Positions 33,162 through 43,679 of a DNA stretch of 64,000 bases are shown piece after piece. Source of the stretch: Gambelia wislizenii (lineage: Eukaryota > Chordata > Lepidosauria > Squamata > Crotaphytidae); contig JAUMIR010000001.1 in NCBI GenBank assembly GCA_030847615.1, positions 441,928,687 to 441,992,686 on the forward strand, written 5' to 3'. The position numbers and the translations under genes are program-made. Below the pieces are notes generated by a model, which was not told the origin of the DNA, ran no database searches, and was given only the letters and a program-made list of their open reading frames with translations. Position 1 is the first letter of the stretch. Each line of letters starts with the position of its first letter.

Positions 33162-33550
33162 TTGTCAATCTTGGCATCTGAGGAGATGATGCTTCCCAGG
33201 TAGATGAACTGCTGAACGGACTTGAGCACAGATTTGCCAACGGCAATGTGGGGGTGGTGGTGTTCGTCCTGTGGTGCAGGCTGGTAAAGAACTTCTGTTT
33301 TCTTCAGGTTGACTTCTAGCCCAAACAGCTCTGCAGCTGTTGCAAAGCAGGATGTTAGGCGCTGCAGAGCTGCTTCTGTGTGGGCAACAAGGGCAGCATC
33401 ATCGGCGAAGAGCAGCTCACGGACTAGATAGTTTAGAGTCTTAGTGTGAGCCCTCCGACGGCTTAAGTTAAACAAGCTACCATCAGTACGGTAACGTATA
33501 TAGATGCCGTGTTTTTCTTCAAGCTCTGCCATAGCCCTTTGGAGCATCAT
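33152..33550 (-). pseudogene. Reverse transcriptase fragment of the 11045-family LINE
   Basis: 132 codons, with HGIYIRYRTDGSLFNLSRRR, LLFADDAALVAHTEAALQRL, LNLKKTEVLYQPAP-like (here VNLKKTEVLYQPAP) and QQFIYLGSIISSDAKID. FADD is intact. Less decayed than the 11-kb copy. It is truncated at both ends by CR1 and by the AT-rich repeat. Confidence 0.85.
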
Positions 33551-33567
33551 GCTAAAGAAGATTGTAA

Positions 33568-33660
33568 ATAATTATATACAATTATTATATACCATTATAT
33601 ACTATTATATACAATACAATTATATACAATTATATACCATTATATACAATAATGTAATAA
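33568..33660. repeat. AT-rich minisatellite (ttatata units)
   Basis: Repeated ttatatacaa and ttatatacca units between the LINE fragment and a MITE fragment. Confidence 0.75.
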
Positions 33661-33771
33661 AATGCTTCTCTTATATAAAATGGCAAAATCAAGGTTTGCT
33701 TTTTTGAAATTCCTTTTTTGGAGTATTTTCATGCCAAGGATGCAGAATCCATGGATGCAGAGAGCTGACTG
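33648..33771. mobile_element. Tigger-like MITE, 5'-truncated
   Basis: Has ataaaatggcaaaatcaagg then tttgcttttt, and ends atgcagagagctgactg followed by TA. It matches the right half of the elements at 178 and 52910. Confidence 0.65.
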
Positions 33772-33774
33772 TAA

Positions 33775-34320
33775 GATTAGATTTTTACTCTCTATTTCGT
33801 CTGAAGAATGAAAGCTGATGATCAGTGTGTGAGGAAAGTTAGGTTAAGATATAGGCACTGGCCTAATGAGATGAGTGGGGGATTTGAAACTGGATCTTCT
33901 CATCTAGTACCCTGACCATTACAGTGCATTGGTTCTGGTTTGATGTTGGATGAAAGAAAGAAAAGAATAAGGCATGAAAATGACTGTAGCAGTTTGCATT
34001 CTCAGAAGCAGGCAAGTAAATATTAAAGGCCTGGAAAGAAATGCTGAACTATGCAATGCAATAAGAATTTTGCTCATGTCAGTTCTCATACCCACTGAAA
34101 AATTCAGTTGTTTGCTTGTCTTGCTATACAATAATGAAATAAACTACAATAATATTATGATGACAAACATTCCCAGGGTCTATAGGTTTCTGATTATATT
34201 GGTATTTATCATTTTCTTTTAAAATAAAACTGTAATAAAAAACCCTAATGCATAAAAGAAGATCTGGAGGGACATACTGGCAAAACATGTTCAAATCATG
34301 TTAAGTACCCCTTGGAAATC
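33775..34320. other. No gene seen
   Basis: AT-rich unique sequence. Confidence 0.45.
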
Positions 34321-34321
34321 A

Positions 34322-34666
34322 CAGTCGGCCCTCCACGTTTGTGGGTTTAACTTTTTCAGATTTGATTTTTCACAGATTGTTTGCTGCTGCCTCCACTGCT
34401 ACCCTATGCCATTTTCAATACGACTGCAAGCCTCAGAAGACACAGAGAGACTGCAAATGTACAGTGAGGACTTGTAAGTCCCTATTAAATCCCTTCTGCC
34501 TTTCAAAGGAGTCCTGCCATCTCAAAGGCTTCCACAGTGGCTGAATCCATAGATCATACTTTTTGTGTATAAAATATGATTGGGGGGGCCTAAAGATATT
34601 CATGGGTTTTCCACTTCCACGTTGGTCCTGTGCCCCTAACCCCAGTGACTGTGGATGGCCAACCGG
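34322..34666. mobile_element. Tigger-like MITE, second subfamily
   Basis: Starts cagtcggccctccacgttt and ends gactgtggatggccaaccgg followed by TA. The terminal cagtcggccctcc is close to the classic Tigger end. Length about 345 bp; the left TA is mutated to CA. Confidence 0.65.
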
Positions 34667-36079
34667 TATGTCAAAAAGGGACATAATATAATTAAGAGTA
34701 ATCTATCAAAATTACATGTGCTTTCAATAATAAGAGAAAAGATAAATTAGAAGTTGTATGAGAATATGCAGGGCCAAAGAATGGTGGGGGAAGTACACCT
34801 TATCCAAGTTTGGAGATTTCGGGGGGAAGTTGGCCAGGCTGCAACCCCATTATAGTGAGAGGAACAATTAGGCTACAATTTCTGTAGATCATGCTTCAAT
34901 ATATTGATTCATTGTGCCCCTGCATCCATTGTCTAGATCTTGTAAGCTTTGCTGCAACAAGTAAGAAGCAGTATTGAAGCACAATCAGCAAAGTTCTGAA
35001 CAATGAGTTACTGCCCCAGGTCCTTTCTTTAAACATAGGGTGTGTGCCTGTGCAATTACATCAGAGCTTAGAAAAATTACTTTTTGGGGACTCTAATTTC
35101 CATAATCCCTCAGCCAGCATAACCAAACTCTGAATGAAACTAGGGCATAAAGTTTGAGATACAGAGTTGTTTCTGCCAGGAGTCATTATGTTTTTTTTTG
35201 TAGTATGTCTTAAAGTTACTTGGACATAACCAACAGGAGGGGGAAAGCACTAGAAAAATCAGGAAACATTGATCCAAAGGATAGTGAGAGACCAAGCTAA
35301 TGAGAGGATTTGCACTGCACATGAACACAGCAAACATATACACACAGCATACTGGCATGTCTGGCCATAATGGAAGGTAATACATTTGTATTTTATAATG
35401 ACTGTGTCAGAAGAGGAAAAACTTTAAATATTGGTGGGGAAAGCCCCAGTGTGGGAGTTTTATTTCAGAAAACTGAATTAAAATACAAATTTTTCATCTA
35501 TGACTTATGAGATTGTATATATAATGGGGTGGCGCAATATGCCACCTGCAGGCTACATGCAGTCTTACACAGGTTGTTGCCCCAACAGAACCTCTGCTAC
35601 CCATGCTCCCAAAATTGCAGTGGCTTACTCCATTGCTTTCTTGTTGATGCTGGAAAAGAAATATAGATAGAGACACTGTACCATACCTTGCAGGGCTTAT
35701 TACCATGTTCCTGCACGTACCAAATTTCAGTAGCATATCAGTGACAAAAGGAAATCCAGCTGCAGTCCAGCCCCTAGTGGCATCCAAGGGCAATTCACTC
35801 CTCTGGCCCCAATAATTTACCCTTACCTGATATAGGGGATATATCTGCATGAGTGGCAGCCCATGTTACAAGTTTGTACTGCCTGCCCCCACCGCCGATT
35901 ATGCTTGCACCCTGTGAATACGCATGTGTGGCACACATATACACAATTCTTACGATGAAATATAGATTGCATAATTATAAAAGCAAAACAAATTAGAAAA
36001 TGGATTCTGTTCCCTGTAGTAGAAAAGGAAGAAAGAAAAGCATTGAAGTCTGCAATCAAAATACTTCACATTAACTTGG
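34667..36079. other. No gene seen
   Basis: Unique sequence. Near 35065-35105 a decayed aaaattactttttggggact phrase resembles the MITE at 9259. Confidence 0.4.
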
Positions 36080-37008
36080 GGCTTGTCTACACCAGCCAAA
36101 TACCCTGACTTGCTCTCATTCCAGACCCCTACAATCCAGATGGCACGGGGCTTTTGCCTCGTTCGTCCCCTGGGCAGTCCCTGCAACCCCCAGGGCAGAT
36201 ATGATGCTGAGAGAGGGCAAGCTGGGATAGGGCCCTTTATTGTATATTTTAAAAAAGAATACCCAGTCTAATGTTTTCTCACTGGGACAGGATAAATTGG
36301 TGCACGCATGTCTGCGGGGGCCTGTCTCAGCAGGCCAGCCCTTGCTGCTATTGCCAGTCACCCTTGCTCTGCTAAGTCCGGGCAGCAGCTCTGCAGAATG
36401 TGACCAAGGCTGGTCAGATGCATGGGGCTTGTCACATGATGCAGCCAGCTGCCTGGACCCAGCGGAGCAGGGAAAATGGCAATGGCGGCAGCAGCTGCAG
36501 AAATGGGCCACCATTCCTGTGTGGATTCTGATCCATTTTCTTCAGGTAGCAGAAGCAAAATGGGCCACTTCTTTCTTTTTTAATAATTTTATTAATTTTT
36601 AAAATTAAAGAAAAAAAAACATACTATTACTATATAAAACTTAACAAAAAAAATATAACAGTGATTCCCTCCACCGAGGGACTTCCCTTTACATTCATCC
36701 CTCTTTCCAGAAAATCATTGTTTCCAACTCAGGTTTGCTTCCTCTCCCCTTTATTAATACAAATTCTAAAAATTTACTCCATTTTTCACCAAAAACATTC
36801 TTATTTAACCCTCCTTTTTTTTCTTTAAACATATTTGTTAATTTCTTATTTATAGCTATATTCCATACTTCATCATACCATTCTTCTATTTTATATTCAC
36901 CTTGTATTTTCCATTTCTTTGCTATTATTAACGTTGCTGCTGTCAGCAAGTTTGTTAGCAAATCCTTAACAATTTGAGATTCTTGTATTTTTTCACAATA
37001 TGATAATA

Positions 37009-38607
37009 CAGTCGTCCCTTCACATTCGCGGGGGTTACATTCCACGTACCCCTGCGAATGTGAAAAATCCGCGAATGACAACTGCCCTCCCCCTCCCCCA
37101 CCATAGCGACCATGGGGCCTCCGGAGGCCCCATAGTCGCTTTCCCCAGCCTCCCAACTCCCTTCCTAGGCCTTCCCGGGGCCTCCGGAGACCCTCCCGAG
37201 GCCCCGTGGATGCCTCCCCAGCCCTCCCCCCTCCCGCCCAAGCCCTCAACGGTGCCTCCGGAGAGTCTCCCCGGCCCTCCCCACTCACCCCCAAGGCCTT
37301 CGCGGGGCACCGCGGAGGCCTCTCCCGGCCCTCCCCCCTCCCTCCCCGGGCCTTCGTGGGGCCTCTGGAGCGTCTCCGGAGGCCCCGCGGAGGCCTCTCC
37401 CGGCCCTCCCCCTCCCTCCCCGGGCCTTCGTGGGGCCTAGCAAGGCCCTGCGGAGGCCTCTCCCGGCCCTCCCCGGGCCTTCGCGGGGACTCCGGAGCGT
37501 CTTAGGAGGCCCCATGGAGGCCTCCCCAGCCCTCCCCATCCCCTCCCCGGGCCTTCGTGGGGCCTAGCAAGGCCCCGCGGAGGCCTCTCCCAGCCCTTCC
37601 CCAGCCCTCCCCCCTCCCTCCCCGGGCCTTTGTGGGGCCTAGCAAGGCCCCACGGAGGCCTCTCCCGGCCCTCCCCCCTCCCTCCCCGGGCCTTCGGGGG
37701 GCCTAGCAAGGCCCCGCGGAGGCCTTCCTGGCTCTCCCCCCTCCCTCCCCGGGCCTTCATGGGGCCTAGCAAGGCCCCGTGGAGGTCTCCCCGGCCCTCC
37801 CCGCTCCCTCCCAGGCCTTCATGGGGCCTCCGGAGCATCTCCAGAGGCCCCATGGAGGCCCCCCCAGCCCTCCCCGCTCCCTCCCAGGCCTTCATGGGGC
37901 CTCCGGAGAGTCTCCGGAGGCCCCATGGAGGCCTCCCCGGCCCTCCCCTTCCCCTTCCCCGGGCCTTCGTGGGGCCTAGCAAGGCCCCGCGGAGGCCTCT
38001 CCCGGCCCTCCCCATCCCCTCCCCGGGCCTTCGCGGGGCCTAGCAAGGCCCCACAGAGGCCTCTCCCAGCCCTCCCCCTCCCTCCCCGGGCCTTCGTGGG
38101 CCTAGGAAGGCCCCGCGGAGGCCTCTCCCGGCCCTCCCCCCTCCCTCCCCGGGCCTTCGTGGGGCCTCCGGAGTGTCTCCGGAGGCCCCATGGAGGCCTG
38201 TCCCGGCACTCCCCCCCTCCCTGGGCCTTCGTGGGGCCTAGCAAGGCCCCACGGAGACCTTTCCCGGCCTTCCCCCCTCCCTCCCCGGGCCTTCGTGGGG
38301 CATAGTAAGGCCCCGCGGAAGCCTCCCCGGCCCTCCCCCCTCCCTCCCCGGGCCTTCGTGGGGCCTAGCAAGGCCCTGTGGAGGCCTCCCCGGCCCTCCC
38401 CGCTCCCTCCCAGGCCTTCATGGGGCCTCCGGAGCATCTCCAGAGGCCCTTTGGAGGCCTCCCCGGCCCTCCCCGCTCCCTCCCAGGGCTTTCACGGGGC
38501 CTCCAGAGGCCCCTTGTCGCGGTTTTGGGGGGGGCCGAGGGGCCCTCCCAAAACCGCGAATAATCAAAACCGCGAACGTCAGGTTCGCGAATGTGGAGGG
38601 GAGACTG
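37009..38607. mobile_element. Tigger-like element swollen by a GC-rich minisatellite
   Basis: Inner layer of the nest. Starts cagtcgtcccttcacattcg and ends gcgaatgtggaggggagactg, flanked by TA at 37007-37008 and 38608-38609. Subterminal repeats are also inverted (cattcgcgggggtt versus aggttcgcgaatg). Between them, 37190-38515 is a tandem array with units of mostly 63-72 bp. Total 1599 bp. No transposase. Long frames on both strands are composition artefacts (Pro/Gly/Arg-rich). Confidence 0.85.
37190..38515. repeat. GC-rich hairpin minisatellite inside the Tigger-like element
   Basis: About 20 units with the shape ccctccctccccgggccttc, then gtggggcctagcaaggcccc, then gcggaggcctctcccggc. Some units replace cctagcaagg by ctccggagcgtctccggag, forming a stronger hairpin. 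The minus strand of most units has gggagggaggggggaggg, a G-quadruplex pattern. CpG is frequent, unlike the rest of the window. Confidence 0.9.
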
Positions 38608-38786
38608 TAATGCTATTTCAGGGCTTAAAGGTATATTTATCTCCAGTATTTCACTTATTTCCTTCATTACTATTTTCCAAAATTTCTGTACATATTTGCA
38701 ATTCCACCACTAAATGGGCCACTTCTGCAGCCGGGATACGCCGGAGGGCAGCCAGCATATCCTGGCTGGTGTAGAAGAGCCCTTGG

Positions 38787-39646
38787 AGCAAATATTCCTA
38801 TGCCATGCAGAGTTATGGCTTGCTAAGGAGCTGCAAACTCATTTCAAGAAAATTATCAACACTCAAAGAAGCACACATGGTATTTCGCTGAATGAAAAAG
38901 TTGGAATACTGGACATTTTGGGGCTAGCCAGGGCCACCCCGACAGGGTGAAGTGGCCTGCTTGAAGTGGCACCATGAAGTAGCTAAAGGTAAGAATGGAT
39001 GGGATGGATAGTATAGCAAAACTTTTTAAAGTTTTTGGCTTTAACCATTTGGAGTCCAATGCAGATAGCAAAATGCCTGGAGCCAGCACTAGGATGCATC
39101 TACACATGATATAATCCTCCTGACTATATATTTTTTTCCCCTGATAACTCCAATATCTGCTGTAATACACTTCTCACTTGGGGAATATATCCAGGGATGG
39201 GGAGATTTGTGTGGTGCACATACCAGTGACGGACACCTTCAGGAACACATGCTATTGGTGAGGAAACTCTCAATGATACTGCAAGAGACCAGCCCACAAT
39301 TTACTTCAAACAAGCGTAATAAAGTACTCACTGAAAAGACTTTCCCAATATTATGTCCTCCAGCTGTGTTGGATTACTGTTCTCTTCATTCCCAGCCAGC
39401 AAGGCTAATGTGTGGCTGATGAAGATGAAGTTGTTCTCCAACGTATGTGGAGAGGAAAGAATTGCCCATCACATCTTGCCCAATGGGTGAAGCTCAGTAA
39501 GTTGCCAGAATGACCTTTTCAAAGTAACTCTTTATTCCCCAGTTACTAAAAGTAACTAATTACTTTCTGTTGCTTTAAAAAAAGAAGTGAAGACACTATG
39601 ATAAAAATTAATATAAGAGTGGAACTTTGTGCATCTTTTTCTAAAA
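38787..39646. other. No gene seen
   Basis: Unique sequence. Confidence 0.45.
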
Positions 39647-39833
39647 GTTGTTGTTGTTGTTGTGTGCCTTCAAGCCGTTTCTGACTTACGGCAACCCTAA
39701 GGCGAACCTGAGGCTGAGAGTGTGTGGTTCGCCCTAGGTCACCCAGTAGGTTTCCATGGCTGAGCGGAAATTTGAATCCTGGTCTCCAGAGTCATAGACC
39801 AACACTCAAACCACTACGCCATGCTGGCTAAAA
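39647..39833 (-). mobile_element. Sauria-type SINE, internally deleted
   Basis: Begins gttgttgttgttgtgtgcct then tcaagccgtttctgactta (the 3' tail reversed) and ends atgctggct. The reversed B-box region is gagaccaggattcaaattt. The middle (ctcagaggaaggcaatggca part) is missing, so the copy is about 185 bp. Confidence 0.8.
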
Positions 39834-40228
39834 TACACAAGTGAAATTTGGGACAAACTTATAATTGTTAAATACAACTGTATCATTTAACATCTGGCTG
39901 CAGTCATCTGGAGATGATCCCCCATCCCTCCCTTTCCAGTTGATTCCAAAAAAGTGCTAAATCAGTGGCATGTGTTAGTAAAGACTTGGACACAGTCTAC
40001 AACATGGAAGAAAGAGTGGCTGATCTGGAAAAAGCTGTTCAACCACCCACTATGTGGTATTGTTGTCAAGTCAACTGCAATTTACATGGGATTGTTGTCA
40101 AGTTTACTTCAGTCTACGAAAGAGATTCCTCCAAGAGCCTCGGTCACCAAGTACCCTCCTCAGGTTTTGCAAACTCAGAATTGTGGTTTCCTTGATTATC
40201 AATCCACCAGTAATGCAGTTGTCTTCTT
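39834..40228. other. No gene recognised
   Basis: Overlapping short frames at 39954-40296 show no domain. This is the flank of the L2 element. Confidence 0.4.
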
Positions 40229-40480
40229 ATAATAATAATAAAATGTTATTTCTATCCCGCCCCTCTGCAACGCAATTGGGGCGGCTTACAATATAAAAAC
40301 TCCATAGTCCCAGTACCCTAGCCCACCCCCCTTAAAATAATATTAAACTATAAAAGATTAAAAACATACAGTAAATTAAAAATATATAAATTAGAAAAGA
40401 TTAAAACATACAATAGTTTTTTTTTTAAAAAAAATCTGATTACAGCTCAGGGAGGACAGCCGAGGCTTGGGCCGGGATAG

Positions 40481-43400
40481 TTATTCAGGAAAGGCCTGCC
40501 GGAAAAGATCCGTCTTGACAGCTTTTTTAAAGCTGTCTAAGGTGTTAATAAGACGGATCTCGTCCGGCAGGCCATTCCATAATCTGGGAGCAGCAGCGGA
40601 GAAGGCCCTCTGGGACGTCACCGACAGCCTTGTTTTCATAGGCTGTAACAGATTCCTCCCAGAGGACCGAAGTGCGCGGGGAGGGTCGTACGGAAGGAGG
40701 CGGTCCCGGAAATAAGTTGGACCCAAACCATGCAGGGCTTTAAAGGTTATAACCAACACCTTGTACTGTGCCCGGAAACTAATAGGCAGCCAGTGGAGAG
40801 CTTTTAGCACAGGTGTTATATGCTCTCTTCTGGAAACACCAGAAATCAACCTGGCTGCCACGTTCTGAACTAGTTGAAGTTTCCGAGTTAAGCACAAGGG
40901 TAGCCCCATGTAGAGCGCATTACAGAAATCCAGACGGGAGGTTACCAGTGCATGTACCACAGTTTCGAGGTCCCTAGTTTCCAGGAAAGGGTGCAGCTGG
41001 CGTATCAGCCGAAGTTGATAACAGGCACTCCTGACCGTCGCATTTACCTGATTAGACATCTGGAGCGTTGGGTCCAGGAGCACCCCCAGACTGCGAACAC
41101 AGTCTTTGGAGGAGAGTGCAGTTCCATCCAGGACTGGAAGTTGTATTCCCAGATCTGGTTTCGGGCCTGTAACTGTTAGTACCTCCGTTTTGTCTGGATT
41201 CAGTCTCAATTTGTTTTTCCTCATCCAGTCCATTACTTCTTTAAGACAATCATTGAGAGGAGAGATGCCATCTGAAGTCGAAGCTGATGACCGAGACATG
41301 GAGAAGTATATCTGGGTGTCATCAGCATACTGATGACAACGCACTCCATGCCTCCGAATGATCTCTCCCAGCGGCTTCATATAGATGTTAAATAGCATCG
41401 GGGACAGGATGGCACCCTGAGGAACGCCACAGTTAAGCTCTATTCTGGTAGAGCAGCTGTCCCCGAGCCTCACCCTCTGGGATCTGCCCGAGAGGAAGGA
41501 ATGGAACCACTGCAAAGCAGTGCCTCCAATTCCTAACCCCCTCAGGCGACCCAGGAGGATGGAATGATCTATTGTGTCAAAGGCCGCTGAGAGGTCCAAG
41601 AGCACCAACAGGGTCACACTACCCCTGTCGATACCCAAGCGGAGGTCATCAGCCAGAGCAACCATGGCAGTCTCCACTCCATATCCCGTCCTAAAGCCAG
41701 TTTGAAATGGATCTAGATAATCGGTTTCATCCAAGACAGCTTGGAGTTGGGAAGCGACCGCCCTCTCAATCACCTTGCTTAGAAAAGGCAGCAAGGAGAC
41801 TGGTCTATAGTTGTTCCTGTCCAAGGGGTCCAGGGAAGGCTTTTTCAGGAGCGGCTTAACCACCGCTTCCTTCAGACAGGGTGGAACGAACCCCTCCCTG
41901 AAGGACACATTGATAATATCCCTAAGGAGTACTCTCGATGCGTCTCCCCCTTGGGTGGCCAGCCAAGATGGACAGGGATCGAGGGGACAGGTCATCTTTC
42001 TCACTCTACCAAGGAGTTTGTCCACGTCATCGGTACTCACAGATTGAAGCTGATCCAATAAAATTTCATCAACGGAGTTGCTGGACACCTCGTCTATAGA
42101 TTCTGTCATAACACTGGCATCTAAGTCGGCTCTTATCCGAGAGATTTTATCTGCAAAGTGGATGTTAAACGCATCACAGCAGGCCGTTGTCGGGTTAAGT
42201 AAGGGGTTCTGCGCAGGTGGAATCTGCGTCAGCTCCCCCACCACCCTAAACAGTTCTGCTGGACAGGACTCTGCAGACGCAATACGTGCAGAGGAGAAAG
42301 ACTTCTGCGCTGCACGTATCGCCTCTTGATAAGAATCAAGGAAATTCCTATGACAAGTCTTGTCAGACAAGAGTCGAGTCTTCCGCCAGGTGCGCTCTAG
42401 TCGTTGTCCAGCCTGCTTCATCTTCCTAAGCTCCTCTGAATACCAGGGCTTACGGTTAGGAGCAGGCTGGAAAGGACGTTTGGGAGCGATTGTGTTGATA
42501 GCCTTGGTGAGGTCGGTGTTCCAAATATTAACCAAAGCTTCAACAGAATCACCGGCGTTACCAACCATTAAACCCTCCAAGGCTTTCTGGAATCCAATTG
42601 GTTCCATTAGCCTTCGAGGGTGGACCATTCTAATAGGTCCACCACCTCCGGTGGGGCAGACAGTGGCTCTTAGCTCCATCTTGACCAGGAAATGATCCGT
42701 CCATGACAATGCAGAGGTTTTAATAACCTCCACCCACGGATATTCCTGTTCCGTACTAAAGGCCGCATCGAGGGTATGACCTGCACAGTGAGTAGGCCCG
42801 GCAAACAATTGGGATAGGCCCATGTTTGTCATGGAGTCCATGAACTCCCGAGCTGCGCCAGTTAGATTTAGCAAGCTGGTCTCAAGTGGGATGTTGAAGT
42901 CGCCAAGAACTAAAAGTCTGGGCGACTCCAGCAGCAACTCTGAGACCAGCTGTGTTAGCTCGGTTAGGGAGTCTGTTAGACAACGGGGTGGCCGGTACAC
43001 TAACAGAATCCCTAAGCTATCCCTGGACCTCAGGCTTAGGTACATACACTCGATGTGGACTGTGTTCCGGATAGGCTTCCTGGTCAAGGTTAGATTGTTT
43101 TTATGAACCAGAGCCACTCCTCCCCCCCGCCCACTTTTCCTTACCTGCTCACTAACTGAGTACCCGGCCGGGAGTGCCTGCGCCCAAGTTGCAGCACTGG
43201 CCTCTCCCAGCCAGGTCTCCGTAAAGCATGCCAGGTCGGCAGCCTCATCCAATAAGAGGTCATGGATAATATGCGTCTTGTTTTTAACCAACCTGGCATT
43301 GCAAAGGAGCAGAGTAAGGGTCTGTGGAATGGTTGGTGCGCTCTCCAATTTATTCTGGGAAACAGAGTGAACTGAAGGCGGGATAGATATTAAACATCGA

Positions 43401-43561
43401 TCCTGCCTTCTTTTGTAACTATTTTTCACTCTGTTGCCGCCATACCTTCCCTTCCCCCACACAACCTCAATTCCCGCTCCCAGATCATTCCCGGCCCCTG
43501 GTAGGTGTTCCTGGGGTGGGGTGGTGGAGTGACTTTTAAGGCCAGCCACTCCTGGCCACAC
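40481..43561 (-). CDS. L2 ORF2 protein, intact (endonuclease and reverse transcriptase)
   Basis: 1026 residues without a stop. Endonuclease: LCNARL with Asn88, TETWLG with Glu115, LGDFNIP with Asp221 and Asn223, and WTDH at 287-290. Reverse transcriptase: NNYRPVSLLPFLSK (583-596), LLDLSAAFDTIDH with Asp656, NCGVPQGAILSPMLFNIYM (710-728) and QYADDTQIY with Asp747/Asp748. C-terminal: LDFCNALYMGLP, AARLISG, LHWLPI, and FRQAFPE at the end, all typical of L2. The first Met lies in the 5'-UTR monomer, so the true start may be further in (about Leu/Met before residue 80). It would nick DNA and copy L2 RNA by target-primed reverse transcription. Potentially active. Confidence 0.92.
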   Translation of the reverse strand: MWPGVAGLKSHSTTPPQEHLPGAGNDLGAGIEVVWGKGRYGGNRVKNSYKRRQDRCLISIPPSVHSVSQNKLESAPTIPQTLTLLLCNARLVKNKTHIIHDLLLDEAADLACFTETWLGEASAATWAQALPAGYSVSEQVRKSGRGGGVALVHKNNLTLTRKPIRNTVHIECMYLSLRSRDSLGILLVYRPPRCLTDSLTELTQLVSELLLESPRLLVLGDFNIPLETSLLNLTGAAREFMDSMTNMGLSQLFAGPTHCAGHTLDAAFSTEQEYPWVEVIKTSALSWTDHFLVKMELRATVCPTGGGGPIRMVHPRRLMEPIGFQKALEGLMVGNAGDSVEALVNIWNTDLTKAINTIAPKRPFQPAPNRKPWYSEELRKMKQAGQRLERTWRKTRLLSDKTCHRNFLDSYQEAIRAAQKSFSSARIASAESCPAELFRVVGELTQIPPAQNPLLNPTTACCDAFNIHFADKISRIRADLDASVMTESIDEVSSNSVDEILLDQLQSVSTDDVDKLLGRVRKMTCPLDPCPSWLATQGGDASRVLLRDIINVSFREGFVPPCLKEAVVKPLLKKPSLDPLDRNNYRPVSLLPFLSKVIERAVASQLQAVLDETDYLDPFQTGFRTGYGVETAMVALADDLRLGIDRGSVTLLVLLDLSAAFDTIDHSILLGRLRGLGIGGTALQWFHSFLSGRSQRVRLGDSCSTRIELNCGVPQGAILSPMLFNIYMKPLGEIIRRHGVRCHQYADDTQIYFSMSRSSASTSDGISPLNDCLKEVMDWMRKNKLRLNPDKTEVLTVTGPKPDLGIQLPVLDGTALSSKDCVRSLGVLLDPTLQMSNQVNATVRSACYQLRLIRQLHPFLETRDLETVVHALVTSRLDFCNALYMGLPLCLTRKLQLVQNVAARLISGVSRREHITPVLKALHWLPISFRAQYKVLVITFKALHGLGPTYFRDRLLPYDPPRALRSSGRNLLQPMKTRLSVTSQRAFSAAAPRLWNGLPDEIRLINTLDSFKKAVKTDLFRQAFPE

Positions 43562-43644
43562 CCCAACTCCCTGCTGTCTCAGCTGCCCTTATCCCGGTGT
43601 AATGGGGAAGGAAGGAAGGCTTCCTCACAGCCCTGCAGAGTCTT

Positions 43645-43679
<35 letters not shown>

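Larger units (their letters stand above)
32490..33567 (-). mobile_element. LINE copy (11045 family) split by CR1
   Basis: Left piece 32490-32549 reads, reversed, like gatcacagattagcaaaggc of the 11-kb copy, and the right piece 33162-33567 carries the reverse transcriptase. The two pieces are adjacent in the 11-kb copy (about 11900), so a CR1 inserted between them. The right edge stops at gattgtaaataa next to an AT-rich repeat. Confidence 0.8.
36573..38711 (-). mobile_element. 5'-truncated L1 LINE, middle layer of the nest
   Basis: Bounded by a perfect 15-bp duplication aaatgggccacttct (36558-36572 and 38712-38726). On the minus strand the 5' part reads WWNCKYVQKFWKIVMKEISE (38711-38609). It is interrupted by a DNA element, then resumes as YCEKIQESQIVKDLLTNLLT and AAKKWK-like IIAKKWKIQGEYKIEEWYDE (37006-36695), the C-terminal tail of L1 ORF2. 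The 3' UTR and A-rich tail appear as T-rich sequence at 36573-36620. The L1 proper is only about 540 bp. Confidence 0.85.
36080..38781. mobile_element. TIR DNA transposon, outer layer of a three-level nest
   Basis: The left end ggcttgtctacaccagcca and the right end (tggctggtgtagaagagcc) are inverted repeats with one mismatch. The flanks show cttgg at 36075-36079 and 38782-38786. Without the inserted L1 (36573-38711 plus one duplication) the element is about 550 bp and non-coding. A 5-bp duplication does not settle the superfamily. Confidence 0.65.

Noticed and set aside
37000..38774. Long Pro/Gly/Arg-rich open frames on both strands (up to 194 codons)
   Set aside because: They overlap in most frames and follow the GC-rich minisatellite units; no domain, and the region is a transposon interior.
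40952..43106. Plus-strand frames across the L2 ORF2
   Set aside because: They are antisense shadows of the intact minus-strand ORF2.
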